Positions 1 through 6,517 of a stretch of 6,517 nt of DNA are shown one piece after another. Below the pieces are notes generated by a model. It was not told where the DNA came from and made no database searches. It saw only the letters and a list, made by a program, of their open reading frames with translations. A program made the position numbers and the translations under genes. The stretch's first letter is position 1; every line of letters begins with the position of its first letter. This DNA comes from Dehalococcoidia bacterium. GTDB taxonomy: Bacteria > Chloroflexota > Dehalococcoidia > Dehalococcoidales > RBG-16-60-22. The stretch covers positions 1-6,517 of the forward strand of contig JAUWYU010000086.1 of NCBI GenBank assembly GCA_030615655.1. The letters run 5' to 3'.

Positions 1-44
1 GATGCTCCCGACCGATTAGCTCATGGCAATGTATCATACGACTG

Positions 45-2414
45 CTACAGTTTGACGATGGTAGCTCCATCACCGCCTTCACCGCGCTCGCCGGAGCGGA
101 AAGATTTCACCAGGGGGTGTGACGCCAGGAAGTCCCGCACAATCTGGCGCACCGTGCCGGTGCCGATGCCGTGGATAATGCGGGCTTCCTCTATATTGGA
201 TTGCGCCGCATCGCTGAGGTAACCATCAAGCGCCACCTCTACCTCGTCAGCACGTTTGCCCCGCAGGTCGAGCTCTAGCGGGACTGTCTGAACGGCGGGC
301 CGGCTTCTGGTCGGAGGCGCGGTTGTGTCCGGCGATGCGGTTGTTTTGGTCACACTGTCCAGACCGAGTCTCATCTTGGTCCTTCCCGCCTGAACCTCGA
401 CCTCCCGCGATTCTTCCAGTATCGAAAGCACCGTTGCTGTCAGGCCGGCCTCTTTTAACCAGACCGTATCACCGATGTTAATAGTACCGGTATCAGATTC
501 CGGTGTCTCTCCTGCCTTAGACTGCCAGAAATCGCTGGCCAGTTGCTCACGCACTCCGGTCAGAGCATGCCTGGCTTGCTCCATCCTGGCGGCAGATTTT
601 TCCTTCCGCAGCTCCGCGGCCGCCTGCCGAATTTCTCTATGCAGTTCCGCCGCCTCGCGTACAATCCTGTCCCGGGCTTCCTGTATCGACTTGCGTTCTT
701 CGCTTTCTAACCGTTGTCTCTCCTTCTCAAGCTCGGCATTCTGCCGGGTTAGTTTGTCTTTTTCTAACGTCAAATCGCTGTTCAGGGATGCCGCTTTCTG
801 CTTCTCCGCCATCAGATTGGTCAGCAGGGTCTCCAGTTCCTTGCTGCCTTCTGATAGCATGCTTCTGGCATCATTGATAATTTCCGGCGGTACGCCCAGC
901 CGTGAGGCTGTGGCCATGGCGTTGCTGCCGCCCGGGACACCCACCGTCAGATGGTAGGTGGGTGTCAGCGTAGCTGGGTCAAACTCCAGCGAAGCGTTTT
1001 CCAGTCCGGCGGTGGTATGGGCGAAAGCTTTCAGGTCGCTATAGTGTGTGGTGGCTATTGTCAATGTCCGCCGGGAAAGGAAGTTGCGCAGGACAGCCCG
1101 GGCCAGAGCCGAGCCTTCGGCAGGGTCGGTGCTGGTCCCCAGCTCGTCAAGGAGCACCAGGCTTTTCCCCGTCGCGCCCCTGATAACGCGGACGACGTTG
1201 CCTATATGCCAGCTGAAGCTGGAGAGCGTTTGCTCGATACTCTGCTCATCACCAATATCGGCAAAGACGCCGTCGAAAAGCGGCAGGTGACTCTCCTCCG
1301 AAGCGGGGATCGGCATGCCCGCCTGGGCCATTAAGCTGAGAAGTCCGACTGTCTTCAGCGTCACCGTTTTGCCGCCGGTATTGGGGCCGGTGATTACCAG
1401 GATTGAGAAGTCGCGCCCGATTTCCACGGAAAAGGGCACGGCTTTTTCACCGAGCAGCGGGTGCCTGGCTTCCACCAGTTTCAAAAAGTAAGTATTGCTT
1501 TTTCCCGCACCCTTTCTATCTGTATCGGTGTTGACAATCACTGGTTCAACAGCCTTTATTCTTCTGGCATATCTTGCCTTGGCCAGCACCAGGTCTAGCT
1601 CGGCCGCCAGCTCGATGCTCCTGGAGATGTCGTCACTGTGTGCTCCTACCTCGGCGCTTAGAATGCCCAGGATTCTCTCTATCTCGCGCCTCTCTTCAAT
1701 CATCAGCTCCCGCAGGGCATTACCCAGCCCCACGGTCACCGTCGGTTCCACAAATACGGTAGCGCCGGTATTGGATATATCATGAACGATGCCTTTTATT
1801 TCGTGGCGACTTTCTATCTTAACGAGGACGACATAACGGCCTTCTCGCTCGGTAATGATGTCTTCCTGTAATATCTGGCGTCCTTTGGGTGACCTGATGA
1901 ATGTCTCCAGGCGTTCCAGGATTTGCCCGCGGGTTTCCCGCAGTTGCTGCCGGATATTAGCCAGGGCTGGGGAAGCCGTATCCATGACTTCGCCGGCAGG
2001 GTCCAGGCAGCTGCCGATATCTTTCTCAATCTGTCGAAGCTCGGCAATGCCCCCGGCAATATCCCAGAGTAGCGGGAAGTCGTCGGATAGTCCGCTCAAA
2101 TAGCGGCGCAGCTGGTGGAGGGCTGCCAGGGTCTGCTGGATGTCCAGGAGGCTCTGGGGTTCCAGGACACTTTCCAGTGCCGCCATCTTTACCGTTTCAC
2201 GGATGTCCAGAACGCCTCCGACAGAGAAGCTCTTGTCCAGCCCCAGTAGCTCGCGCGCTTCCGCCGTCTGCTTGAGCCATAAAGAAATCTGTTCGTAGTC
2301 GTGCTTCGGCTTCAGGGTAGTGGCCAGTTCCCGGCTCGCCGAAAAAGAAGTAAACCCGGCCAGGATTTCCCGTATCCGGGGAAACTCGAGCATCTCGAGG
2401 CTTTTATCATCCAT
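45..2414 (-). CDS. mutS2: MutS2, Smr-domain MutS-family ATPase
   Basis: A complete MutS2 of 789 residues, close to the usual ~785. Domains in order: an N-terminal MutS-like core and clamp (about 1-300); an ABC-type ATPase with Walker A GPNTGGKT (343-350), Walker B LVLLDELG (419-426) followed by TSTDPAEGSALA, and the H-loop ATTHYSDLKAFA (454-465); a long charged coiled coil (about 516-625); a small beta-rich KOW-like segment (about 645-687); and a C-terminal Smr domain (about 712-789) with LDLRG (715-719) and HGIGTG (748-753). In the family, MutS2 lacks the mismatch-reading domain of MutS, suppresses recombination, and in Bacillus splits collided ribosomes; the LDLR/HGxGxG Smr domain is a nuclease or nucleic-acid binder. 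All key motifs are intact. The start is the ATG at 2414 (MDDKSLEMLEF), where the family's N-terminal similarity begins. A longer reading from a TTG at 2519 would run through the promoter and the permease remnant. The ribosome site is weak (AGAGAT). The stop is TAG. It is probably monocistronic. Confidence 0.97.
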   Translation of the reverse strand: MDDKSLEMLEFPRIREILAGFTSFSASRELATTLKPKHDYEQISLWLKQTAEARELLGLDKSFSVGGVLDIRETVKMAALESVLEPQSLLDIQQTLAALHQLRRYLSGLSDDFPLLWDIAGGIAELRQIEKDIGSCLDPAGEVMDTASPALANIRQQLRETRGQILERLETFIRSPKGRQILQEDIITEREGRYVVLVKIESRHEIKGIVHDISNTGATVFVEPTVTVGLGNALRELMIEERREIERILGILSAEVGAHSDDISRSIELAAELDLVLAKARYARRIKAVEPVIVNTDTDRKGAGKSNTYFLKLVEARHPLLGEKAVPFSVEIGRDFSILVITGPNTGGKTVTLKTVGLLSLMAQAGMPIPASEESHLPLFDGVFADIGDEQSIEQTLSSFSWHIGNVVRVIRGATGKSLVLLDELGTSTDPAEGSALARAVLRNFLSRRTLTIATTHYSDLKAFAHTTAGLENASLEFDPATLTPTYHLTVGVPGGSNAMATASRLGVPPEIINDARSMLSEGSKELETLLTNLMAEKQKAASLNSDLTLEKDKLTRQNAELEKERQRLESEERKSIQEARDRIVREAAELHREIRQAAAELRKEKSAARMEQARHALTGVREQLASDFWQSKAGETPESDTGTINIGDTVWLKEAGLTATVLSILEESREVEVQAGRTKMRLGLDSVTKTTASPDTTAPPTRSRPAVQTVPLELDLRGKRADEVEVALDGYLSDAAQSNIEEARIIHGIGTGTVRQIVRDFLASHPLVKSFRSGERGEGGDGATIVKL

Positions 2415-2445
2415 AGCGTTTATCTCTATTGTCGAATACAGGTAT

Positions 2446-2454
2446 ATTATAACA
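2446..2454 (-). promoter_or_regulatory. Extended -10 promoter of mutS2
   Basis: On the minus strand this reads TGTTATAAT, a perfect extended -10 (TGn plus TATAAT). Transcription would start near 2439, giving a leader of about 25 nt before the mutS2 ATG. No good -35 hexamer is visible 16-18 bases upstream, as is usual for extended -10 promoters. Its place between the TTG at 2519 and the ATG at 2414 supports the shorter MutS2 start. The surrounding 14 bases ATCATGTTATAATA recur exactly in front of the small membrane gene at 4791-4804. Confidence 0.7.
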
Positions 2455-2496
2455 TGATGCCGAAAGTTCAGTAGCCGAACTTGGTAAGAGATACGC

Positions 2497-2604
2497 TTAC
2501 TCAGACCTGAGGGTATCAATCGGATTAAGGCGGGGAGCGTTCCAGGCAGGATAGAAAGAGATTATCATTATTATCTTGAGGACTTTCGTTTCATTCGGTG
2601 TCAC
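2497..2604 (-). pseudogene. C-terminal remnant of a MacB/FtsX-type ABC permease
   Basis: Read on the minus strand, 2497-2559 ends in SFYPAWNAPRLNPIDTLRSE and a TAA stop. This matches the characteristic last ~20 residues of MacB/LolC/FtsX-like permeases (typically YPAWrAARLdPieALRyE then stop), which follow the last transmembrane helix. A short hydrophobic stretch (KIIMIIS) precedes it. The open frame runs back only to a TAA at 2638-2640, with no sign of the large periplasmic domain or the other helices, so the rest of the gene is missing. A GTG at 2602-2604 lies in frame but sits inside a Shine-Dalgarno sequence. The likeliest reading is a relic left by an internal deletion or a recombination break. 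The match rests on recognising the family tail and was not searched. Confidence 0.7.
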
Positions 2605-2613
2605 CTCCTTTCT
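2571..2613 (-). promoter_or_regulatory. Very strong ribosome binding site with a 7-codon ORF
   Basis: On the minus strand, 2613-2601 reads AGAAAGGAGGTGA, a 13-base perfect complement of the 3' end of the 16S rRNA in this same window (5256-5268). Six bases later (2594) comes ATG AAA CGA AAG TCC TCA AGA TAA, encoding MKRKSSR. The arrangement is that of a strongly translated gene start, but the reading frame stops at once. It overlaps the permease tail in another frame. It may be the surviving start of the deleted permease gene, or less likely a leader peptide. An extended -10-like TGTTATCAT lies just upstream (about 2622-2630). Confidence 0.5.
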
Positions 2614-2690
2614 ACTGAAGATGATAACAGCCGAATATTAAAATCTTATTAAGATTAGGGAAAGGTGTCGCGGTAATAATCTGGAAACGT

Positions 2691-2717
2691 AAAGTCGAAA
2701 GATACGGTGCCGACTTT
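2691..2717 (-). terminator. Possible terminator after the acyl-CoA ligase
   Basis: Inverted repeat AAAGTCG (2691-2697) and CGACTTT (2711-2717) with a 13-nt loop, beginning about 40 bases past the ligase stop. It has a 7-bp stem but only a broken T-rich tail on the minus strand, so it is a weak candidate. A second, AT-rich hairpin (AATCTT, 3-nt loop, AAGATT) lies at 2642-2656 and is followed by TT on the minus strand. Either could stop ligase transcription; neither is convincing alone. Confidence 0.3.
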
Positions 2718-2757
2718 TATTGATGGCTTGAGTTCACGTACGTGGTTCTAATCATCT

Positions 2758-4341
2758 TCAGGAGTTTGCCCAGTACTTTTCTCTCAACTCTCTCTTCAGT
2801 ATCTTCCCGGAGGCATTCTTGGGTAAGGATTCCACGAACTCCACTGATTTAGGCGCTTTGTAGCTGGCCATGTTCTTCTTGCAGAGGGCAATCAGTTCAT
2901 CGGCGGTAGTGCTGTTGTCCTCCTTCAGACACACTATGGCATGAACCTTTTCTACCCAGTAAGGGTCCGGAATACCAATCACGGCCGCTTCTTGAACCAT
3001 AGGATGCTGGTAGAGGACCTCCTCCACCTCTCTGGGAAAAACATTCTCACCACCCGTGATAATCATGTCCTTTTTCCGGTCAACGATGTAAACGTAGCCC
3101 TTTTCATCATAGTATCCTATATCCCCCGTGTGAAGCCAGCCGTCAACGATGGTATTGCTGGTATCGTCCGGCTTATTCCAGTACTCGAGCATCATATGCT
3201 GGCTCCGGACAATTATCTCCCCCATTTCGCCGGGGCCAACGTCCTCACCCGCTTCGTCGACAATTCTAACCTGCACGCCGATATCCGGCTGGCCGGCGGA
3301 GGATAGCCTCTTTTCCTCCGGCTTACCCAGCACATCGTGGTCTTCTTTCGGCAGGTGGCTGATAGCCGGGCCGCTCTCACTCTGTCCGTAGCCCTGCCCG
3401 AAAACAGAGCCGAAGGTTTCCAGACCTCTTCTCAATACCTCAAGCGGCATAGGCGAACCACCGTACCATATATACTTCAGGCTGCTGACATCATACTTGC
3501 CTGCGTCGGGCACGGCCAGCATGGCTATCAGGTGGGTCGGTACTATTGATACATGTGTTATCTTCTCATCCTGGATTAGCTGTAAGGTTGCTGCCGGGTC
3601 AAAGAATTTCATGATAACATTGCAGCCGCCGATATAAAGAATAGACCGGAACATAGTGTCCCCGGCAATATGAAAGATAGGTGATACCTGAAGGTGCTTG
3701 TCATCGGGCTGTAAGCCCAGGTTTATAATATAGGTACGGCAATCCTCCCAGGACTGGCGGTGGGCATATACCGCGCCGCGGGGTACGCCCGTAGTGCCGC
3801 TGGTGTAGATAATGTGCAGGCCGTCATTTTCATCTACCTGGACATTGGGCTCTTCACTGGGATAGGACGCCAGCAGCTCCTTGAGGCCTATCATGTTGGG
3901 GGATTGCCCCTCAAGGGATACAAAATTCTTTACCCCGGGCAGTTGCGGCCGCAGCGTTTCAACCATCTCCGCCAGTTCGGGACCGACAAAAAGGGTACTA
4001 ACTTCTGAATAATTAATGAGATAGTTCAGCTCATTGGCGCCTAACCTGGGATTAAACCGTGACAGGACATAGCCCCCCTTCATCGCCGCCCCGTAGACAA
4101 TAACATAATCGAGGCAGTTCCAGGATAAGATGCCAATACCATCCCCCTTGTTGGCGCCCAGTTCCTGCAGGGCGTGCACGAGGCTGTTTACTTTAGCATT
4201 ATATTCAGAGTAAGTTATTCGCTCCGACTCGTATATATAGGCTTCCTTGTCGGGGCGCAGCAGAGCGTGTCTGTGAATGATATAAGCGAAGGTGCCTATC
4301 TTATACCTGGCTAACTCCCGCAAAATATCCCCTGTCGGCAT
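2758..4341 (-). CDS. Acyl-CoA ligase (class I adenylate-forming enzyme, FadD-like)
   Basis: A complete 527-residue member of the AMP-dependent synthetase/ligase family, which activates a carboxylic acid to an acyl-adenylate and transfers it to coenzyme A. Visible motifs: phosphate loop YTSGTTGVPRG (179-189, Arg where Lys is more common); GYGQSES (317-323, matching the YGxTE adenine motif with Ser for Thr); LHTGDIGYYDEKGY (403-416) with the ribose-binding Asp at 407; hinge region DRKKDMIITGGENVFPREVE (421-440); and NASGKILKREL (509-519) with the catalytic Lys at about 513. It has no signal peptide or membrane helix, so it is cytoplasmic. The start is ATG at 4341, with GGAGG at 4348-4352 placed six bases upstream; the stop is TGA. 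The overall pattern fits medium/long-chain fatty-acid or aromatic-acid ligases, but the substrate cannot be assigned. It lies 137 bases downstream of tRNA-Ile with no clear promoter of its own, so read-through from the tRNA promoter is possible. Confidence 0.95.
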   Translation of the reverse strand: MPTGDILRELARYKIGTFAYIIHRHALLRPDKEAYIYESERITYSEYNAKVNSLVHALQELGANKGDGIGILSWNCLDYVIVYGAAMKGGYVLSRFNPRLGANELNYLINYSEVSTLFVGPELAEMVETLRPQLPGVKNFVSLEGQSPNMIGLKELLASYPSEEPNVQVDENDGLHIIYTSGTTGVPRGAVYAHRQSWEDCRTYIINLGLQPDDKHLQVSPIFHIAGDTMFRSILYIGGCNVIMKFFDPAATLQLIQDEKITHVSIVPTHLIAMLAVPDAGKYDVSSLKYIWYGGSPMPLEVLRRGLETFGSVFGQGYGQSESGPAISHLPKEDHDVLGKPEEKRLSSAGQPDIGVQVRIVDEAGEDVGPGEMGEIIVRSQHMMLEYWNKPDDTSNTIVDGWLHTGDIGYYDEKGYVYIVDRKKDMIITGGENVFPREVEEVLYQHPMVQEAAVIGIPDPYWVEKVHAIVCLKEDNSTTADELIALCKKNMASYKAPKSVEFVESLPKNASGKILKRELREKYWANS

Positions 4342-4478
4342 GCTTTCCCTCCATCTTGGTGACCCTCTTATCTCTCCGGGCTATCAGGCAACGCAAGCTG
4401 CCAGAGTAGCTTATTAGGTACCTCAAGTAACCGGATGGTGGTACCAGAGCTACATTAAGACTTACCCTCGGTACGGAA

Positions 4479-4555
4479 TGGTGGGCCACTCTGGACTCGA
4501 ACCAGAGACCCCAGTCTTATCAGGACTGTGCTCTAACCAACTGAGCTAGTGGCCC
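4479..4555 (-). tRNA. tRNA-Ile (anticodon GAT)
   Basis: A full cloverleaf of 77 nt. The acceptor stem GGGCCAC (4549-4555) pairs with GTGGCCC (4483-4489), followed by discriminator A (4482) and an encoded CCA (4479-4481). The anticodon stem CAGTC/GACTG encloses the loop CTGATAA, with anticodon GAT at 4519-4521, which reads the isoleucine codons AUC and AUU. The T arm contains GGTTCGAGTCC. This is the isoacceptor usually found in the spacer between 16S and 23S genes; here it lies 700 bases beyond the 16S 3' end with a protein gene in between and no 23S following. It has its own promoter at 4570-4599. Confidence 0.97.
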
Positions 4556-4569
4556 ACAAACCGTATCTA

Positions 4570-4599
4570 ATTCTAAATGAAAGTCGATTGAAAAATCAA
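4570..4599 (-). promoter_or_regulatory. Sigma-70-type promoter of tRNA-Ile
   Basis: On the minus strand, TTGATT (4594-4599) and TAGAAT (4570-4575) are separated by 18 bases, each a good match to the -35 and -10 hexamers. The predicted start is about 7 bases further on, giving roughly 8-10 nt of leader before the mature tRNA end at 4555. The -35 hexamer contains the TGA stop codon of the upstream small membrane gene. Confidence 0.6.
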
Positions 4600-4781
4600 G
4601 AGCCAGCCTTGCCCCTCTTCATGTAGTGGGCGATTGCCAGGCAGATTAGCCCGACGATGTCCACCCCCGCGAACGTAAGAGTAAGAGTCGTGGACTTATC
4701 AAAGACATACTCATTCAATATTAGACCGAGTGTGCCGATGATGATGAGGATGAAGGCGGTGAGCTTAAGGAACTTTCTCAT
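4596..4781 (-). CDS. Small two-helix membrane protein, function unknown
   Basis: A 61-residue protein with two hydrophobic segments, about residues 7-27 (LTAFILIIIGTLGLILNEYV region) and 33-53 (LTLTFAGVDIVGLICLAIAH region). They are joined by a short loop with FDKST, and the ends are basic (MRKFLK at the start, MKRGKAGS at the end). By the positive-inside rule both ends would face the cytoplasm. I do not recognise a named family. It looks real because the hydrophobic pattern is regular, it fits the space between 16S and tRNA-Ile, and an exact extended -10 promoter stands immediately in front. The start is the ATG at 4781. No normal Shine-Dalgarno sequence fits: GGTGAG abuts the ATG directly, and the predicted transcript starts only about 4-5 bases upstream, so translation may be nearly leaderless. 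It is probably transcribed alone or with the tRNA. Confidence 0.75.
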   Translation of the reverse strand: MRKFLKLTAFILIIIGTLGLILNEYVFDKSTTLTLTFAGVDIVGLICLAIAHYMKRGKAGS

Positions 4782-4791
4782 CTCACCATTT

Positions 4792-4800
4792 ATTATAACA
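4792..4800 (-). promoter_or_regulatory. Extended -10 promoter of the small membrane gene
   Basis: It reads TGTTATAAT on the minus strand, the same perfect extended -10 as in front of mutS2, within a shared 14-mer ATCATGTTATAATA. No strong -35 is visible (TTTAAC with an 18-base spacer is the nearest). The predicted start near 4785-4786 leaves only a few bases before the ATG at 4781. Confidence 0.6.
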
Positions 4801-4849
4801 TGATATGGCGGTTGGGTTAAACGTTACCCCACCCCTCGGCTGTTATCTT

Positions 4850-4938
4850 TTCCCACCCAGGCCTGCCCGTCGTAGCTTTAGCGTAGTCGGGCCGCCCTCG
4901 CATCACCCTCGGCTTATCCCGTAGATTTTTACCCCACC
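4850..4938. repeat. Diverged direct repeat, copy A (with hairpin insert)
   Basis: Shares four blocks in the same order with copy B at 5026-5085: TTCCCACCCA (4850-4859), GCCGCCCTCGC (4891-4901), GCTTATCCCG (4912-4921) and ACCCCACC (4931-4938). Between the first two blocks, copy A carries about 31 bases where copy B has one. A further partial relative (CCCTCGGCTGTTATC, about 4833-4847) lies just to the left. The unit has no ORF and its origin is unknown. Confidence 0.6.
4865..4892. repeat. Short imperfect hairpin element inside repeat copy A
   Basis: GCCCG (4865-4869) and CGGGC (4888-4892) enclose the near-symmetrical core TCGTAGCTTTAGCGTAGT. It occupies the extra segment of copy A relative to copy B. 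The CGTAGCTTTAGCG core resembles short hairpins (CCGTAGCTTTAGCGAAGGC type) that I recall being scattered in intergenic regions of many uncultured bacterial genomes; this is from memory. Confidence 0.45.
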
Positions 4939-4944
4939 GCCCAG

Positions 4945-4980
4945 TCTCCCCCTTTGAAAAAGGGGAATTAAGGGGGATTT
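4945..4980. repeat. Short dispersed palindromic repeat (CCCCTTT...AAAGGGG type)
   Basis: CCCCTTT (4949-4955) pairs with AAAGGGG (4959-4965) over a 3-nt loop, followed by AATTAAGGGGGATTT (4966-4980). This matches from memory a very common intergenic repeat, read on the other strand as AAATCCCCCTTAATTCCCC followed by TTTTTCAAAGGGGGA. It has no coding content. It probably belongs to a non-autonomous repeat family, and other copies are expected elsewhere in the genome. Confidence 0.6.
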
Positions 4981-5004
4981 ATCTCCGCCCCTTATCCCCC
5001 CGCT

Positions 5005-5027
5005 CATTCTGAGCCTGTCGAAGAATT
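5005..5027. repeat. Short dispersed repeat with CTTCGACAGGCTCAG core
   Basis: On the minus strand the core reads TTCTTCGACAGGCTCAGAAT, a motif I recall as extremely common in intergenic DNA of many bacteria. Flanking ATTCT (5006-5010) and AGAAT (5022-5026) form an inverted repeat around it. It lies only 25 bases from the preceding repeat. Confidence 0.5.
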
Positions 5028-5085
5028 CCCACCCATGCCGCCCTCGCTTCATTCATAGCTTATCCCGCAAGATATAACCCCCACC
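5026..5085. repeat. Diverged direct repeat, copy B (without hairpin insert)
   Basis: Contains TTCCCACCCA (5026-5035), GCCGCCCTCGC (5037-5047), GCTTATCCCG (5058-5067) and ACCCCCACC (5077-5085), in the order and orientation of copy A. The first two blocks are one base apart, so this is the uninterrupted form. Its left end abuts the CTTCGACAGGCTCAG element. Confidence 0.6.
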
Positions 5086-5141
5086 ACACCAATCAAACGA
5101 ATTCATACCACTAAAAAGAAGACGTTGCTAAAGATAAAGGC

Positions 5142-5154
5142 AAAAACAAAAAAA
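5142..5154 (-). terminator. U-rich tract downstream of the 16S gene, possible terminator
   Basis: The 16S transcript would contain TTTTTTTGTTTTT here, about 100 bases past the mature 3' end. No strong stem immediately precedes it, so a standard intrinsic terminator is not shown. It is the only T-rich run on that strand before the small membrane gene. Confidence 0.3.
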
Positions 5155-5189
5155 CCTTAACAACTGGACAGCAGAAGGAAGGATTACCA

Positions 5190-5225
5190 CTGACTTAAGT
5201 TTAAGTAGGTCAGCGGACCGACCTA
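5190..5225 (-). ncRNA. Structured 3' trailer of the 16S transcript
   Basis: TAGGTCAG (5206-5213) and CCGACCTA (5218-5225) form an 8-bp stem with one G-U pair and, in the RNA, a UCCG tetraloop. An alternative stem pairs CTGAC (5190-5194) with GTCAG (5209-5213) and encloses ACTTAA/TTAAGT. The two structures use the same bases, so they exclude each other. It lies 30-65 bases past the 16S 3' end, where a processing stem or RNase site is expected; the partner leader sequence is outside the window. Confidence 0.4.
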
Positions 5226-5255
5226 GGAGAATAGGTATCACACCATTTACTCCCT

Positions 5256-6517
<1,262 letters not shown>

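Noticed and set aside
1..44. Possible start of another minus-strand gene downstream of mutS2 (an ATG near 36)
   Set aside because: It has no ribosome site and only a dozen codons before the window edge, too little to support a gene.
475..2103. Plus-strand and alternate-frame open reading frames over mutS2
   Set aside because: They are Ser/Arg/Cys-rich shadows of the mutS2 coding strand with no recognisable domains or ribosome sites.
2415..2519. An N-terminal extension of MutS2 of 35 residues from a TTG at 2519
   Set aside because: It overlaps the extended -10 promoter and the permease tail, has no similarity to MutS2 N-termini, and the family start motif follows the ATG at 2414.
2662..2757. 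A minus-strand frame just after the ligase stop reading KPSIKVGTVSFDFTFP and onward to a stop, about 30 codons
   Set aside because: It looks faintly protein-like but has no start codon, no ribosome site and no family I recognise; a chance open frame of this length is common.
4432..4450. T-box-like GGTGGTACC on the plus strand
   Set aside because: The T-box core continues as CCGCG and is followed by a terminator and an aminoacyl-tRNA or amino-acid gene. Here it reads CCAGAG and no plus-strand gene follows.

Overview
All recognisable genes in this window lie on the minus strand. From right to left (their direction of transcription) they are: a 16S rRNA gene cut by the right edge, a 470-base spacer full of short repeats, a 61-residue membrane protein, tRNA-Ile(GAT), a class I adenylate-forming acyl-CoA ligase, a short scar region holding the tail of an ABC-transporter permease, and mutS2.

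The organism is most likely a bacterium of the class Dehalococcoidia (Chloroflexota). The 16S sequence, read on the minus strand, closely resembles remembered Dehalococcoides-type 16S sequence in several places: the GTCACGTCATGAAAG stretch, the CACACACGCTACAATGG stretch, the GAAGTAGGAGTTGCTAGTAA stretch, and a 3' end CACCTCCTTTCT. No 23S gene follows the 16S in the 5.2 kb downstream, which also fits the unlinked rRNA genes known from that class. This is recollection and not an alignment. The ligase would suit an organism that activates fatty or aromatic acids, but its substrate cannot be read from the sequence.

Region by region: 1-44 is the 3' flank of mutS2 with nothing recognisable. 45-2414 is mutS2 (789 residues, complete), with an extended -10 promoter at 2446-2454. 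2415-2757 holds that promoter, an orphan permease C-terminus, an exceptionally strong Shine-Dalgarno sequence before a seven-codon ORF, and two weak hairpins. 2758-4341 is the ligase. 4342-4478 is its leader. 4479-4555 is tRNA-Ile, with a good promoter at 4570-4599. 4596-4781 is the small membrane protein. 4782-5255 is non-coding and carries a promoter, a diverged direct repeat and three short hairpin or dispersed-repeat elements. 5256-6517 is the 16S gene, missing roughly its first 250 nucleotides.

The genes do not form one pathway. 16S rRNA and tRNA-Ile serve translation, and MutS2 serves recombination control and/or rescue of collided ribosomes. The ligase is metabolic. I found no defence system, CRISPR array, transposase or evident new multi-gene system. 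The most unusual material is small: the permease scar, the 13-nt perfect anti-SD match, a 14-nt promoter core shared by two genes, and the repeat nest next to the 16S gene.
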